Positions 36,663-46,087 are shown, counted from the stretch's first letter. The stretch is 64,000 nt of DNA from an uncultured Rubripirellula sp. (GCA_938045805.1 CALIBL010000055.1:1-64000), one strand, 5' to 3'. Notes: generated by a model not told the origin, from the sequence alone. Numbers and translations: made by a program.

Positions 36663-36689
36663 GAATGTATTCCAACGCTCACAAACAAA

Positions 36690-36730
36690 AGGCTCACTGC
36701 GTCTATGGATGCAGTGGGCTATTCTTTTGG
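36690..36730 (+). terminator. Rho-independent terminator after DUF3500 gene
   Basis: A stem with arms at 36692-36700 (GCTCACTGC) and 36711-36719 (GCAGTGGGC), one T-G wobble, with further inner pairs leaving a small loop, followed by ATTCTTTT. It lies 30 bases after the stop codon, as expected for an intrinsic terminator. Confidence 0.7.
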
Positions 36731-37079
36731 CACAAAGTGTTAATGATGTGACCATTAAACCGACTGCGGGGTGCTGAGTGGAAAAAATGGCTCAAGTGAT
36801 TTCCCATGATTTGGGTCGGAAAAGTGCTTTTATTTCCCACCTCATTCCAACAATTCGACCGGTACCTCCGTAATAACTTTCAATGGGTTTGGTAAAAACC
36901 TAAACATGTATTTGGGAACGATCACGACCGAGCGGAGTGAGGGAACCCAAAACCCCACCCCTACTTAAAATTACCCAGCTTGAGGTTGGGTCAAAAATCC
37001 ATCTTGAAAAACATCAGTTCTTTAAGCATCCTCATAGTGATCTACCCGTCCACCCTCCTTTTATCCCCCTGAGTTTGAA
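36731..37079. other. Intergenic region without gene
   Basis: The remaining roughly 350 bases before the HMA-like gene. They include a TTGGG...CCCAA inverted pair around 36913-36952 and a pyrimidine-rich stretch just before the next gene. No open frame, promoter match or known RNA could be supported. Confidence 0.5.
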
Positions 37080-37448
37080 ATGCGTGGAGCAGCTTACGTC
37101 GTAGCGGCGATTGCCGCAGTTGGAATCATGTTAGTTATTGCCAATGGCCCATCGGAAGAAGCGAGCACCGACGCTCCTGCTACCACGGCGTCAGCCCCAG
37201 TGGAAACCCTAGAAACTTTGACGTTGAGCGTCCCCGAGATGCACTGCCAGTTTGCTTGTTTCCCTAAAGTGAAGGAGACATTGGAGCAAGTTGCGACGGT
37301 CGAGGGCGTTGAACTCGCAGCGCAAAAAGAAGAAGGGGTTTTGGATAATAAACAAGTGATTATTAAGTACAAAGAAGGTTTTGATTTGGACGAAGCGTTG
37401 GGCCTGCTAGCTGATGCTGGGTATGGCGAAACCAAACTCGTTCAGTAA
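37080..37448 (+). CDS. HMA-like domain protein with CX3C motif
   Basis: A 122-residue protein with an N-terminal signal or anchor (GAAYVVAAIAAVGIMLVIAN), an Ala/Thr/Pro-rich linker, and a C-terminal 65-residue heavy-metal-associated (ferredoxin-like) fold: LTLSVPEMHCQFACFPKV ... VEGVELAAQKEEGVL ... VIIKYKEGFDLDEALGLLADAG. Normal HMA domains bind metal by M-x-C-x-x-C; here the two cysteines are Cys56 and Cys60, spaced CX3C (C-Q-F-A-C). Metal binding may therefore differ or be lost. ATG 37080 is the start. It is a single gene, followed by a strong hairpin at 37474-37503. Function is unknown. Confidence 0.75.
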   Translation: MRGAAYVVAAIAAVGIMLVIANGPSEEASTDAPATTASAPVETLETLTLSVPEMHCQFACFPKVKETLEQVATVEGVELAAQKEEGVLDNKQVIIKYKEGFDLDEALGLLADAGYGETKLVQ

Positions 37449-37473
37449 TCACGTCTCTTCGATCAAGAACTCG

Positions 37474-37503
37474 CTGTGCGTCCGGTTGAAGCCGGACGCG
37501 CAG
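37474..37503. other. Strong hairpin downstream of HMA-like gene
   Basis: A 12-pair stem (one T-G wobble) with arms CTGTGCGTCCGG and CCGGACGCGCAG around a TTGAAG loop, 26 bases after the stop codon. There is no T-tract, so it may be a factor-assisted terminator or an RNA-stabilising element. A second, weaker hairpin (AGTGAC/GTCACT) lies at 37555-37574. Confidence 0.5.
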
Positions 37504-37700
37504 AGGATTCAATTCTTCTGGGCGACGGAAAGAACAGCGTCCAGCCGTCTTCTTAGTGACGGTCAGGAGTCACTGATAGGATCAACTTGCCCGTTACGCT
37601 ACGATGATGGCTTGGCGAATTGATCTCTTCCTGGTCACTGAACTGGTCAACGCGATACCGTATCACGGTCTGAGAATCTACCTTTTCGCGGCACCGAGAC

Positions 37701-38504
37701 TTGAATTTGACCCCACTCCAATCTGAATCTGGCGTTCTTCTTGTTGGGCATGGAACCCGTGACTCATCCGGGACGGAACAATTCATGCAACTGCGAAGTG
37801 AACTGGCGAAAATACTCTCGCCAACGCCGGTTCAAGCCTCACTTCTTGAATTTCAAGAACCCACGATCGAGCAAGGATGGAAAGCATTGGCTGAACACCA
37901 ACTCAGCCACATTCATGTAGCTCCACTCCTGCTTTTTGCAGCAGGTCATGCGAAGCAAGATATCCCGGAAGCGATTCAAAATTGCCAAAGATCGACACCC
38001 CAAATTTCGTACGATCAATGCCGGCCTCTTTCGAGGCATCACCAAATCGTGAAGTTACTCATTCAACGCATTGAGGAAGCCTTTGGTCAGCTCACGATTC
38101 CGCGTCACCGGACCGCAGTTTTGATGGTGGGTCGAGGCAGTCATGATCCGTGCGCCTCAACTGACATGTGGATTCTTAGCGAACTAGTCAAACGTCGCAC
38201 CGATTTCGCTTCAGTTTCGACGGCATTCTATGCGATGGCTCAACCACGCCTACCTGATGTACTTGAGCGATTGGCCTGCAGCGAGCAGTTTGACGCGGTC
38301 ATTGTCCAACCACATCTTCTCTTCGAAGGTCGTTTGTACCAAGCGATTGGAAAGACGGTAAAGGAAATCGCAGAAAGACATTCACGTCAACGCTGGATTC
38401 TCTCCAACTATCTTGGTCCTGATCGGCTAGTAGCACGAGCCTTGGCAACTCGTATTCAACAGGCAACCGTGACTCCAAGTGAGCAAGACACTTCATCGCT
38501 CTAG
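37701..38504 (+). CDS. CbiX-type sirohydrochlorin chelatase
   Basis: A 267-residue chelatase of the CbiX family, which inserts Co or Fe into sirohydrochlorin in cobalamin or siroheme synthesis. Two half-domains are present: the first begins VLLVGHGTRDSSGTEQF, with a His-rich IHVAPLLLFAAGHAKQDIP, and the second VLMVGRGSHDPCA, where Arg replaces the first-position His, as in other two-domain CbiX. TTG 37701 is used; another TTG lies two codons further. No other cobalamin or siroheme genes are nearby. It converges on the next gene with a 12-base overlap. Confidence 0.88.
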   Translation: MNLTPLQSESGVLLVGHGTRDSSGTEQFMQLRSELAKILSPTPVQASLLEFQEPTIEQGWKALAEHQLSHIHVAPLLLFAAGHAKQDIPEAIQNCQRSTPQISYDQCRPLSRHHQIVKLLIQRIEEAFGQLTIPRHRTAVLMVGRGSHDPCASTDMWILSELVKRRTDFASVSTAFYAMAQPRLPDVLERLACSEQFDAVIVQPHLLFEGRLYQAIGKTVKEIAERHSRQRWILSNYLGPDRLVARALATRIQQATVTPSEQDTSSL

Positions 38505-41291
38505 CTCGAGAGTAAAATCCACTACCAATCGATCGTCGAGTTGCGTTAGACGTGATTCAACGCCATGAAACCATCTCAAGACAGGAGCTTGATACTCGTC
38601 AGGCACTTCAAGTGGTGCTTCTTCCGCATTCCACGCTGAGCTAATCCAAACGGCGGGATCTGTAGCCGTCGTCCGGTAATCACCCCCCAAGGTACACTGC
38701 ATCTTTGCATCGAGGATCTCTTCGGCCACTCGCATTGCATCGTCATGACGGATTGGCAAACTCTTAGCGAGCAGATCAAGATAAGCCGCGCCTGCGGTGC
38801 TTGATTCACTTGCACGCTGATACAACTGCTCGTTCACCCACGACCTCAACTGGCTTCCTCCGAGATCTCCTATTTTCAATCGAAGCTGAGCTGAGTCTTG
38901 CGAATCGGTGGCGGCGAGATGCGGCAAACTAGCGGCAAGCACATCTGGATGAAATGAGACCACACTGAATTGGCCATCGTTATAGCGAAATAGTCCACCC
39001 ACTAACTTTGTCATCCCCGGCCCAACAGGACGACCGCGTCCCAGACCAAGTGGCAGGCGATCGAGCGCACCTGGCTGTGGCCAAGCACCCAAATATCCCG
39101 GGATCTGCTTGATTGATAGATAAGTCTTTAGCACTCCAGAAAATCGTGACGGATCGGGAGGTATCGTATCTTTAATCGCTGCAAACAGATGTGTGGGTGG
39201 CCCCAACCATTCTGATGCGACATGCCCCTGCAGAGAGACAATGTCGTCTGGAGCGAATCGCATCTCCGTTCGTGTGGGGGGGCCTAACTGCTGTGCGTAT
39301 TGACCATACTTCCCCGGATCCCATGGCGCGACTTCCGCATGAACTGAGACCTGCTGTTTTCCAACCGCCTGGTCCACCCATCGACGTTGAACCCCCACCA
39401 TCACCGGATCAAAATTACTGAATTGCTCCGAGTAAGATTTTGCAATTCGTTGATACCAAGCTGCTTCCTCCTCAGTGGTTTCATCTATATCAATGTCGCA
39501 AATCGGGATGAAAGTGCCGCGAGCGCCTCGAAGTGAGTCGACAATCTCATCGCCAACCTCAAAGACTCCACTACCATCAAAGCGATCGCCAAATTGAGCC
39601 GGTAAAAAGCGATGCTGAATCAGGTAATCGAGACTAGTAACATCCGCTGAATCAGCATCCGAATCCACGGTGTCAACGCTTGGTAAAACATTGTCTCTGG
39701 CAAGCAGCCTAGAAAGCTGCACCATGATCAAGTCCGCTTTTGCAAATAGCCGACGCCTCAGCTCAATCATGTAGCCTGGTGAGACTAGCCCCTGAAAGAA
39801 CTCAGGTGAAAAATACGCGAACACGGTATCATCGCGACTCAATGGCATGTACTTGCGGGCGTTGTGAAATGAGCTGGTCTTAGCGAGTGAATTACCTGTT
39901 TCTGAGACTTCAAAAAAACGTTCGACGATACGTCTGCTGTTGGATACCAGCAAGTAATCACCTTCCATTGCCAGGAACGAACGGACGTTTCCATCCGGCC
40001 TGCTCAGAAATGACACAGCTCGATCCGCGATCATCACCTCCTTGATCGTCAACTGATCATCTTCGGCAGCAATTTTTCGCCGATCCGCAGACATCGATGC
40101 ATGGAGTACGCCGGGGTTGGCAGACTGAAAAAGCACGCCCAATGCGGCCCCATCGGTCAGATACAAATCTCGACCAATTAATGCTTGATCCTGCACCAAG
40201 GTGCCTCCGAGAACACGAGAAAGTTGGGTCATTCGAAATGCCAACTGCCTCTCGACTCGTCCCGAAACATTCCTCTCAACTCCTCGGAGAGTCACTAACT
40301 TGGAAATGTCACCACCATTGGCTTCCGAGAGATCCTTGAACCAGAGATAATTCTCGAAGGATCCATATCGCATGTAAAAACATTCGGGCGGAACACGACT
40401 AGCAATTGGCTCGAGAGGAATTGAATCATCGAGCTGAGCCTCATCCAGCAACGGAGTCCAAGTTGGAGGCTGCGGCAAACCTTGTCGGCCGGCAGTCGCA
40501 TCACGCGGCATTCCCACTGCCGCCAACCGAAAAACGGCTTCGCTTACCTCCTCAGCTCCACCTATTAACTTAAGAGCATCGACTAGATTGTTTTCCACAT
40601 CATTGGGCTCGATGAAAGATTCCGGCAAAGGCAGCTGATTTTGACGGGCAAGTGTTGCGAGCAAGTAACTTTCCAACACCGTTGGATAATCCGCTTGGGC
40701 AATCTGTTTTTGAACAGCCTTTACATACCCATCCCACCACGCCACAAGTCGCTCTCGGTGCATTGCCGGTTCTTCGCTCGGCTCAACTAAAAGCTCTCCG
40801 TAAGTTCTCTTCTCATCCCAAATCTCAACACGAAAAGGCTCACTGCTCCGATAAAGGAAAAAAATCCGTCGCGCAACGGTTTGAAAACGCGTCGAATCAT
40901 CGCCAGAAAGCTCCCGAAAAAGTTCTCCTACACGCTCAAGTAAACGCCCGCCACCGGCGGGTGGCAATTCCCGTTGGGACGGTGGAGCCACCTCAATGAT
41001 CAAATCATGGCTCACTGGAAACAGAACCTGATTGCTCACCCGGATGTCGCCAGCCATGCGAACAGAAAGCGGTAATTCCCCGCGACCTGATACGGGGTTC
41101 AGGACTGGTATCTCAACCATTGCCACGCCGTAGGGCTCACCCAACACGGCTGTGACCGTAGGATTCTGACCCAATAGTGGTTGAGAAATGACGAGGCTGA
41201 ATAGGATAAACAGACAGCCAAACGGTCGTAATTTCCGTGTCATTCGTTCACGAATCACTGACAATCGATCACTGCTAAGTACTCGGGACAT
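38493..41291 (-). CDS. Large secreted protein of unknown function
   Basis: A 932-residue protein I do not recognise beyond planctomycete-type hypothetical proteins. ATG 41291 has AGGA 8 bases upstream; a second ATG at 41243 would give a shorter signal. The signal peptide is FGCLFILFSLVISQPLLGQ. The body is soluble, without repeats or known catalytic motif; scattered landmarks are PPECFYMRYGSFENYLWF, SLAKTSSFHNARKYM, and DIDIDETTEEEAAWY. The middle and C-terminal parts look globular. It is cotranscribed with nothing obvious; its 3' end overlaps cbiX, and its 5' end is divergent from argH. Confidence 0.8.
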   Translation of the reverse strand: MSRVLSSDRLSVIRERMTRKLRPFGCLFILFSLVISQPLLGQNPTVTAVLGEPYGVAMVEIPVLNPVSGRGELPLSVRMAGDIRVSNQVLFPVSHDLIIEVAPPSQRELPPAGGGRLLERVGELFRELSGDDSTRFQTVARRIFFLYRSSEPFRVEIWDEKRTYGELLVEPSEEPAMHRERLVAWWDGYVKAVQKQIAQADYPTVLESYLLATLARQNQLPLPESFIEPNDVENNLVDALKLIGGAEEVSEAVFRLAAVGMPRDATAGRQGLPQPPTWTPLLDEAQLDDSIPLEPIASRVPPECFYMRYGSFENYLWFKDLSEANGGDISKLVTLRGVERNVSGRVERQLAFRMTQLSRVLGGTLVQDQALIGRDLYLTDGAALGVLFQSANPGVLHASMSADRRKIAAEDDQLTIKEVMIADRAVSFLSRPDGNVRSFLAMEGDYLLVSNSRRIVERFFEVSETGNSLAKTSSFHNARKYMPLSRDDTVFAYFSPEFFQGLVSPGYMIELRRRLFAKADLIMVQLSRLLARDNVLPSVDTVDSDADSADVTSLDYLIQHRFLPAQFGDRFDGSGVFEVGDEIVDSLRGARGTFIPICDIDIDETTEEEAAWYQRIAKSYSEQFSNFDPVMVGVQRRWVDQAVGKQQVSVHAEVAPWDPGKYGQYAQQLGPPTRTEMRFAPDDIVSLQGHVASEWLGPPTHLFAAIKDTIPPDPSRFSGVLKTYLSIKQIPGYLGAWPQPGALDRLPLGLGRGRPVGPGMTKLVGGLFRYNDGQFSVVSFHPDVLAASLPHLAATDSQDSAQLRLKIGDLGGSQLRSWVNEQLYQRASESSTAGAAYLDLLAKSLPIRHDDAMRVAEEILDAKMQCTLGGDYRTTATDPAVWISSAWNAEEAPLEVPDEYQAPVLRWFHGVESRLTQLDDRLVVDFTLELER

Positions 41292-41483
41292 CGAATGAAT
41301 CCTAGACACCAAGAGGGCATTGACGCGGTCAATTTGGAACTCAAACTGAAAGTATGCTTTATCATGGTCGCAATTTGATTTTCGAAACAGTGGAAACTCT
41401 TTCCTCACCGCGTGGTTTCCGCCAAGAAAGCCACCTAACTGGGGTCGTCTTTTCGAGATGCAGCACGATAATGTGATTCAAAG

Positions 41484-42929
41484 ATGACGACGAACACGTA
41501 CGGTGTTCCAACGCGTTCCCCCCTTCCTCTTACCAATGACGGAATCGAAGTGAATAGTCCATCCCGAAGTGGTGTCTTTCAAGCGAGCGCGGATGAACGT
41601 ATGGAAGCTTTTGGGGAGAGCATTAGCTTTGATAGGCGTCTGTACCGACACGATATTCAAGGCTCAATCGCTCACGCTGAGATGCTCGCCGAGGTTGGGT
41701 TGCTGAGCAAGGAAGAAACTTCTCTCATTTCAAAGACCCTTCGGGAAATTGAGGAAGAACTCGATGCAAATCAGCTTCCCATTCGCTTTGAACTGGAAGA
41801 TATCCACATGCACGTGGAACAAGCTTTGATTGACCGAATTGGTGACACGGGAAGAAAGCTTCATACCGCTCGCAGTCGCAATGATCAAGTCAGCACAGAC
41901 ATCCGGATGTGGGTTCGCGACGCCCTAGACGAAATTGATCAGAAACTGGAGGGGCTACAGAACGCATTTCTTGGTCGGTGCGAGAAAGATTTTGATACCA
42001 TCCTTCCAGCTTACACGCATCTTCAACGCGCACAGCCCGTCCTCGCACCGCATTACTGGCTTGCATACATCGAGAAATTTGCGCGTGACCGCGAACGCGT
42101 TGCAGATTGCAGAAAACGAGTCAATCGATGTAGCTTGGGTGTTGCGGCGGTCGCTGGAACAACATTACCCATTGACCGCAGCCTGACAGCCGAAAAATTG
42201 CATTTTGAGAGCGTGACGGCGAACAGCCTCGATACCAGTTCCGATCGTGATTTCATGATGGAGACTGCTTTTGTTCTTTCAGTCATTGCGTCTCACCTGA
42301 GCGGATGGGCGGAAGAATGGATCTTGTGGTCGACGGTGGAGTTCAATTTCATCAAGCTTCCGCAAACATTCTGCACCGGCAGCAGCATCATGCCGCAGAA
42401 AGTCAATCCTGATGCGTTGGAATTGAGTCGCGGTAAGTCCGCAAGAGTCATGGGTAACCTGCAGACTCTCATGCTCTTAGTTAAGAACCTTCCAATGGCG
42501 TACAACCGTGACCTACAAGAAGATAAACCACCACTATTTGATTCATTCGATACGATCTTTGCGATGCTCGACATTGCGACCCCAATCGTAGAAGGTAGCG
42601 AACTGCAAACCGAATCGATCGCCAGCCGACTCGAAGAAGGCTATCTCGATGCAACAACACTCATGGAGTGGATGATCAAAAAGGGAATGCCCCAACGTCG
42701 GGCTCATCATTTAGTGGGCGCCATTGTGGGCGCGGCAATGGAGAGAAAGGTTCCGCTGAAAGACCTCCCACTTGAAACACTTAAAGAACATGCACCAGAG
42801 CTAGACGAGAGTGTTTACGAGTGCTTGGGAACACAAAATGCGGTAGCGGCGTTTGTCAGCTATGGTTCAACGGCTCCAACACAAGTTCGAAATCAAATTG
42901 ATCACTGGAAATCGATCCTGAAAAAGTAG
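41484..42929 (+). CDS. argH: Argininosuccinate lyase
   Basis: ArgH cleaves argininosuccinate to arginine and fumarate, the last step of arginine synthesis. The 481-residue length fits. Visible motifs: SFDRRLYRHDIQGSIAHAEML, LHTARSRNDQVSTDIRMW, the PAYTHLQRAQPV histidine region, and the family signature GSSIMPQKVNPD. The ATG is 41484, with an unremarkable ribosome site. The N terminus is 15-20 residues longer than in E. coli. It is a lone arg gene here, divergent from the large secreted protein gene. Confidence 0.97.
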   Translation: MTTNTYGVPTRSPLPLTNDGIEVNSPSRSGVFQASADERMEAFGESISFDRRLYRHDIQGSIAHAEMLAEVGLLSKEETSLISKTLREIEEELDANQLPIRFELEDIHMHVEQALIDRIGDTGRKLHTARSRNDQVSTDIRMWVRDALDEIDQKLEGLQNAFLGRCEKDFDTILPAYTHLQRAQPVLAPHYWLAYIEKFARDRERVADCRKRVNRCSLGVAAVAGTTLPIDRSLTAEKLHFESVTANSLDTSSDRDFMMETAFVLSVIASHLSGWAEEWILWSTVEFNFIKLPQTFCTGSSIMPQKVNPDALELSRGKSARVMGNLQTLMLLVKNLPMAYNRDLQEDKPPLFDSFDTIFAMLDIATPIVEGSELQTESIASRLEEGYLDATTLMEWMIKKGMPQRRAHHLVGAIVGAAMERKVPLKDLPLETLKEHAPELDESVYECLGTQNAVAAFVSYGSTAPTQVRNQIDHWKSILKK

Positions 42930-42979
42930 TCTTGATCGGCATGTCTTTCAGCTATTCATTCATCGATTCACAACTTCAA

Positions 42980-43291
42980 TTAAATGCCCTGAATCTGACG
43001 GATCGTCCACCAACAGATCTGAGCGACCACCCAAATCAAAGCTGCTGTATATAAAGAGACAGTGACGCTCCAAAAGATTCTCTCAAACGTTGTGAACGTT
43101 TTACAGAGCCACAAAAGGGGCAAGCCGAGCACACCAGTTACCAAGAACAAGATTGCGAGTACCACACCACGATTCTGAATTCCAGCTGACGCCCTATCCT
43201 TTGCATGTGATGGATCAACAACCAACTCTGCTTCAATTGGTTGATCTTCAGAAGCATTCAAACTTGTATTCTCAGAATCCACGGACATCAT
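42980..43291 (-). CDS. Small two-helix membrane protein
   Basis: A 103-residue protein with about 45 polar N-terminal residues (MMSVDSENTSLNASEDQPIE), then two hydrophobic segments (GVVLAILFLVTGVLGLPLLWL and ERIFWSVTVSLYTAALIWVV). I do not recognise a family. Such proteins are common in planctomycetes. It lies between argH (convergent) and the grpB-like gene upstream on the same strand. Start could be either of the first two ATGs (43291 or 43288). Confidence 0.6.
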   Translation of the reverse strand: MMSVDSENTSLNASEDQPIEAELVVDPSHAKDRASAGIQNRGVVLAILFLVTGVLGLPLLWLCKTFTTFERIFWSVTVSLYTAALIWVVAQICWWTIRQIQGI

Positions 43292-43370
43292 TGGGCACTA
43301 GGTTCATTTACCGATCAAAACGGCGACGATGTTCCCTCAAGCATTCATTCGAGATTGATTATCAGGAAGC

Positions 43371-43934
43371 TCACGCGTTTGGGGGTGGTGATTGTCGGCT
43401 TGCGCGTATCTGATCCACTAAGTGCGTGAGGTACGTTGATTTGGCGGTGTCGTATTGCTTGCGATCGCCGCCACACCGCTTCCAGTGTAGCATTTTAATC
43501 TCCTCATATTTCAAGGCGTCTTCAGCCGACGATCGCAGATAATCCCGCACGATCATTGCCTGCTCCCAAATTGGCGAATCAATCGTCGTCAAAAAGACCC
43601 GGTGAGTTGGCTCCGACTGACCCTCTAAGAGTCTGCGTGGCTTCGTCAAAATATAAGAAGGATTCGAGGATGCGTCTGATTCAACAGCGAAGAAGTTCAG
43701 CCCCTCAATCCGAGGTCGCACCTCCTCCATTTCATCTTGGTTACGAACTCCTGCAAGGACATCAATCGTAGGCTGTGCAATCAAACCGGGAATCGAGGTA
43801 CTTCCGATGTGCTCCACTTCCGAAAGCCAGCCTTCGCATGCGTAAAGGAGACTGCTTCGCGTTTGTGCGTACTCTTGGGGCCAAGTCGGATCATAGTGCA
43901 TCAACCGCACAACGGATGGCTCTTCACTCGTCAT
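43371..43934 (-). CDS. GrpB family (UPF0157) protein
   Basis: A 187-residue protein of the GrpB/UPF0157 family, related by fold to nucleotidyltransferases. Seen: VRLMHYDPTWPQEYAQTR at the start, EHIGSTSIPGLIAQPTIDVL (the metal/nucleotide-like G-S-T-S and D-V motif) and later HRVFLTTIDSPIWEQ, LRSSAEDALKYEEIKM. No substrate is proved for most members. The ATG is 43934. It stands next to the small membrane gene but shows no firm operon. Confidence 0.9.
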   Translation of the reverse strand: MTSEEPSVVRLMHYDPTWPQEYAQTRSSLLYACEGWLSEVEHIGSTSIPGLIAQPTIDVLAGVRNQDEMEEVRPRIEGLNFFAVESDASSNPSYILTKPRRLLEGQSEPTHRVFLTTIDSPIWEQAMIVRDYLRSSAEDALKYEEIKMLHWKRCGGDRKQYDTAKSTYLTHLVDQIRASRQSPPPNA

Positions 43935-44299
43935 TTCAATTTCTCTGTACCGCGAAAACGGAGTCTGATGCTCCGCGAGAATGATTAATACCAGTCAAGC
44001 CGAAACGGTGTCCCCCCAGAATTGCTGCTGTCTTGGATCTAAAACAGCACAAGCTGGAATTTGAAGCGAATAACCGCCTATGGACCATGCACATCCGCGA
44101 AGTAAATATTTCCGAGCGATGTGGAAGTCGCTATGATTCATAGCATCTTAGGCATACAAGAAAGCACATTCCATCAACCTCACAGACTTTGCCGCAGAAC
44201 CCATCAGGCGTTTAGTACACACATCGGGATCATTGCGACCGGATTTCATTTGATACTTCGCCGAGATGCCCACACCATCACACTGCCAGAACGATTTCA
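43935..44299. other. Intergenic region with one inverted repeat
   Basis: 365 bases upstream of the histidine kinase. A perfect 15-base repeat GCTATGA-T-TCATAGC is at 44130-44144, about 155 bases before the kinase start, and could be an operator. A 71-codon frame at 44121-44336 overlaps the kinase start and lacks protein-like sequence, so it is not called. No promoter is supported. Confidence 0.5.
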
Positions 44300-46087
44300 A
44301 TGCTGCGTTTCATACCAAGATTATTCGCCTCGATGAGCTTGGAACGAAAATGCCTATTGTTCTTCGGTTCGGCACTGATGGTCCTGATGTTTGGTGCGTT
44401 CCTCGTCGTAGAAAAGCTTGGGCGTGAATTGGTTAAAAACACCACCCGCACAAGGGCCCGGGACTTTAGTGCTGCCGAAGTCTTACGGATTCACTCGGAC
44501 GCAACCTGGTCAAGTGGTCATGATGATGAGCAAGTTGAATCCAAAAGGGAAACACTAAGCGCACTGCGCGAAGTACTGCTTGATGACAATCTCGATGCTG
44601 CGACAGAGTACGAGATCTTAGCACTGGATAACGGTAAACGATTCGAGCAATTGCCATCCAATTTCACTAATGATGCTAGTGAAATCGTATTGCTTGAAAA
44701 ACTTGAACAGGATTACCGATCAAGGCTCGCGGAACGGATCAAAGTTGACCGTCCGGATGTGAGCAGGCCTTTGGACTTGGCTGAAAACGAGCCGATGAGC
44801 CAGATTGGTCCTAGCCTTGCATCACCCTTGTATTCCGAAGAAGGCCCCGTCGACGGTAGATACATCTACTACACGCCGATTTTCTTCACGCTCGAGTGCA
44901 TGGCATGTCATCACTCACCTGAATCCTTAACAATCGATCCCAACGCTGATCCATTTCAGTTGGCATCACAGTTTCCATTCAGGGTCTTTAAAGTGACGAT
45001 GCCATACAAGCAGACCCATGACCAAACGACAGCGATTCGAGCGATCGTCGTCGCACTTGGCATGCTGATTGTCGCGGTCACTCTATTTGTACTTCACGCC
45101 ATTGTGCGTTATCTAGTTCTGTATCCGATGTATCATCTGCGAGATGTCAGTGACGCTATTACACACGGAAACACCAATCTTCGAGCGGCAATCGAAACCG
45201 AAGATGAATTCCGAGAATTAGCTGACGCGTTCAATCGAATGCTGCGGCACATGACGGAAACGCAGACAGAGATTGAACATGTAAATACCGAACTCGATGC
45301 TCGCGTCGACCAACTTGCTCAACTCAACCTTCAACTCTATGAAGCCAACCGCCTCAAAAGTGACTTTCTTGCCAACATGAGTCACGAACTGAGGACGCCC
45401 TTGAATAGCATCATCGGCTTTTCTGAGGTTTTGCAGGGGATCGACGCATTAACCGATAAACAACGTCGCTACGCATCAAACATTCAGAAAAGTGGACGAC
45501 TTTTGCTAGAAATGATCAATGACATTCTTGACCTTGCCAAAGTGGAAGCGGGCAAGATGGAAGTCAAATGTACTGAGTTTGATTTGAAGCGTCTCGTTTC
45601 AGCTCAGTGTGACATGCTGCATTCACTCTCTGAAGACAAAAACATTTCACTCTCTTTTGATATGCCAAGTAATCTTCCTCTGGTTTGCCAAGATCCCAAC
45701 AAATTAGGGCAAATCGTAAATAACCTACTGAGCAACGCGATTAAATTCACCCCCGAGGGCGGAATGATCACCGTGAAAGTTTCGGATCTTAACGACGGAC
45801 GCTTTCAACTCCTTGTGCGCGATACAGGTGTTGGGATTGCCGAAGAGGATCAACCCATCATCTTTCAGAAGTTTCGACAAAGTCGCAAGGTTCTCGACGG
45901 AGAGGGACTCACTCGCGAATTCTCGGGAACGGGTTTGGGCCTGTCAATCGTCAAAGAAATCGCCGTTTTACTTGGCGGCACTGTCGACTTTGAGAGCGAG
46001 CTTGGAACGGGAAGTTCATTCTGGGTATCACTCCCTTGGCGGTATCAACCAAACATCAATCAAAACTTGGCAAACGATTTGCGTTGA
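44300..46087 (+). CDS. Sensor histidine kinase with periplasmic CXXCH heme-like motif
   Basis: A 595-residue membrane sensor kinase. Transmembrane segment 1 is LLFFGSALMVLMFGAFLVV; the extracytoplasmic domain (about 45-245) ends in a CMACH motif at residues 200-204 (FTLECMACHHSPE), a c-type heme attachment pattern as in DUF3365/Tll0287-like sensors. Transmembrane segment 2 is VVALGMLIVAVTLFVLHAIV, followed by HAMP, a short coiled coil and HisKA with phospho-accepting His362 (SHELRTPLNSIIGF). The ATPase has N-box (IVNNLLSNAIKFT), G1 (DTGVGIAEEDQ) and G2 (GTGLGLSIVKEI). It is an orphan here, with no response regulator nearby. It may sense redox state or a small gas through heme; that is inference. 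Confidence 0.93.
   Translation: MLRFIPRLFASMSLERKCLLFFGSALMVLMFGAFLVVEKLGRELVKNTTRTRARDFSAAEVLRIHSDATWSSGHDDEQVESKRETLSALREVLLDDNLDAATEYEILALDNGKRFEQLPSNFTNDASEIVLLEKLEQDYRSRLAERIKVDRPDVSRPLDLAENEPMSQIGPSLASPLYSEEGPVDGRYIYYTPIFFTLECMACHHSPESLTIDPNADPFQLASQFPFRVFKVTMPYKQTHDQTTAIRAIVVALGMLIVAVTLFVLHAIVRYLVLYPMYHLRDVSDAITHGNTNLRAAIETEDEFRELADAFNRMLRHMTETQTEIEHVNTELDARVDQLAQLNLQLYEANRLKSDFLANMSHELRTPLNSIIGFSEVLQGIDALTDKQRRYASNIQKSGRLLLEMINDILDLAKVEAGKMEVKCTEFDLKRLVSAQCDMLHSLSEDKNISLSFDMPSNLPLVCQDPNKLGQIVNNLLSNAIKFTPEGGMITVKVSDLNDGRFQLLVRDTGVGIAEEDQPIIFQKFRQSRKVLDGEGLTREFSGTGLGLSIVKEIAVLLGGTVDFESELGTGSSFWVSLPWRYQPNINQNLANDLR

Noticed and set aside
36900-36960. Repeat-like text GAGCGGAGTGAG and TTGGG/CCCAA pair
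   Set aside because: Too short and seen once; no second copy was found to support a dispersed repeat.
37449-37700. Cobalamin riboswitch before the CbiX gene
   Set aside because: No B12-box-like sequence is present; only hairpins of unknown role.
44121-44336. Open frame of 71 codons upstream of the histidine kinase
   Set aside because: Overlaps the start of the kinase gene, is His-rich and shows no protein-like pattern or good ribosome site.
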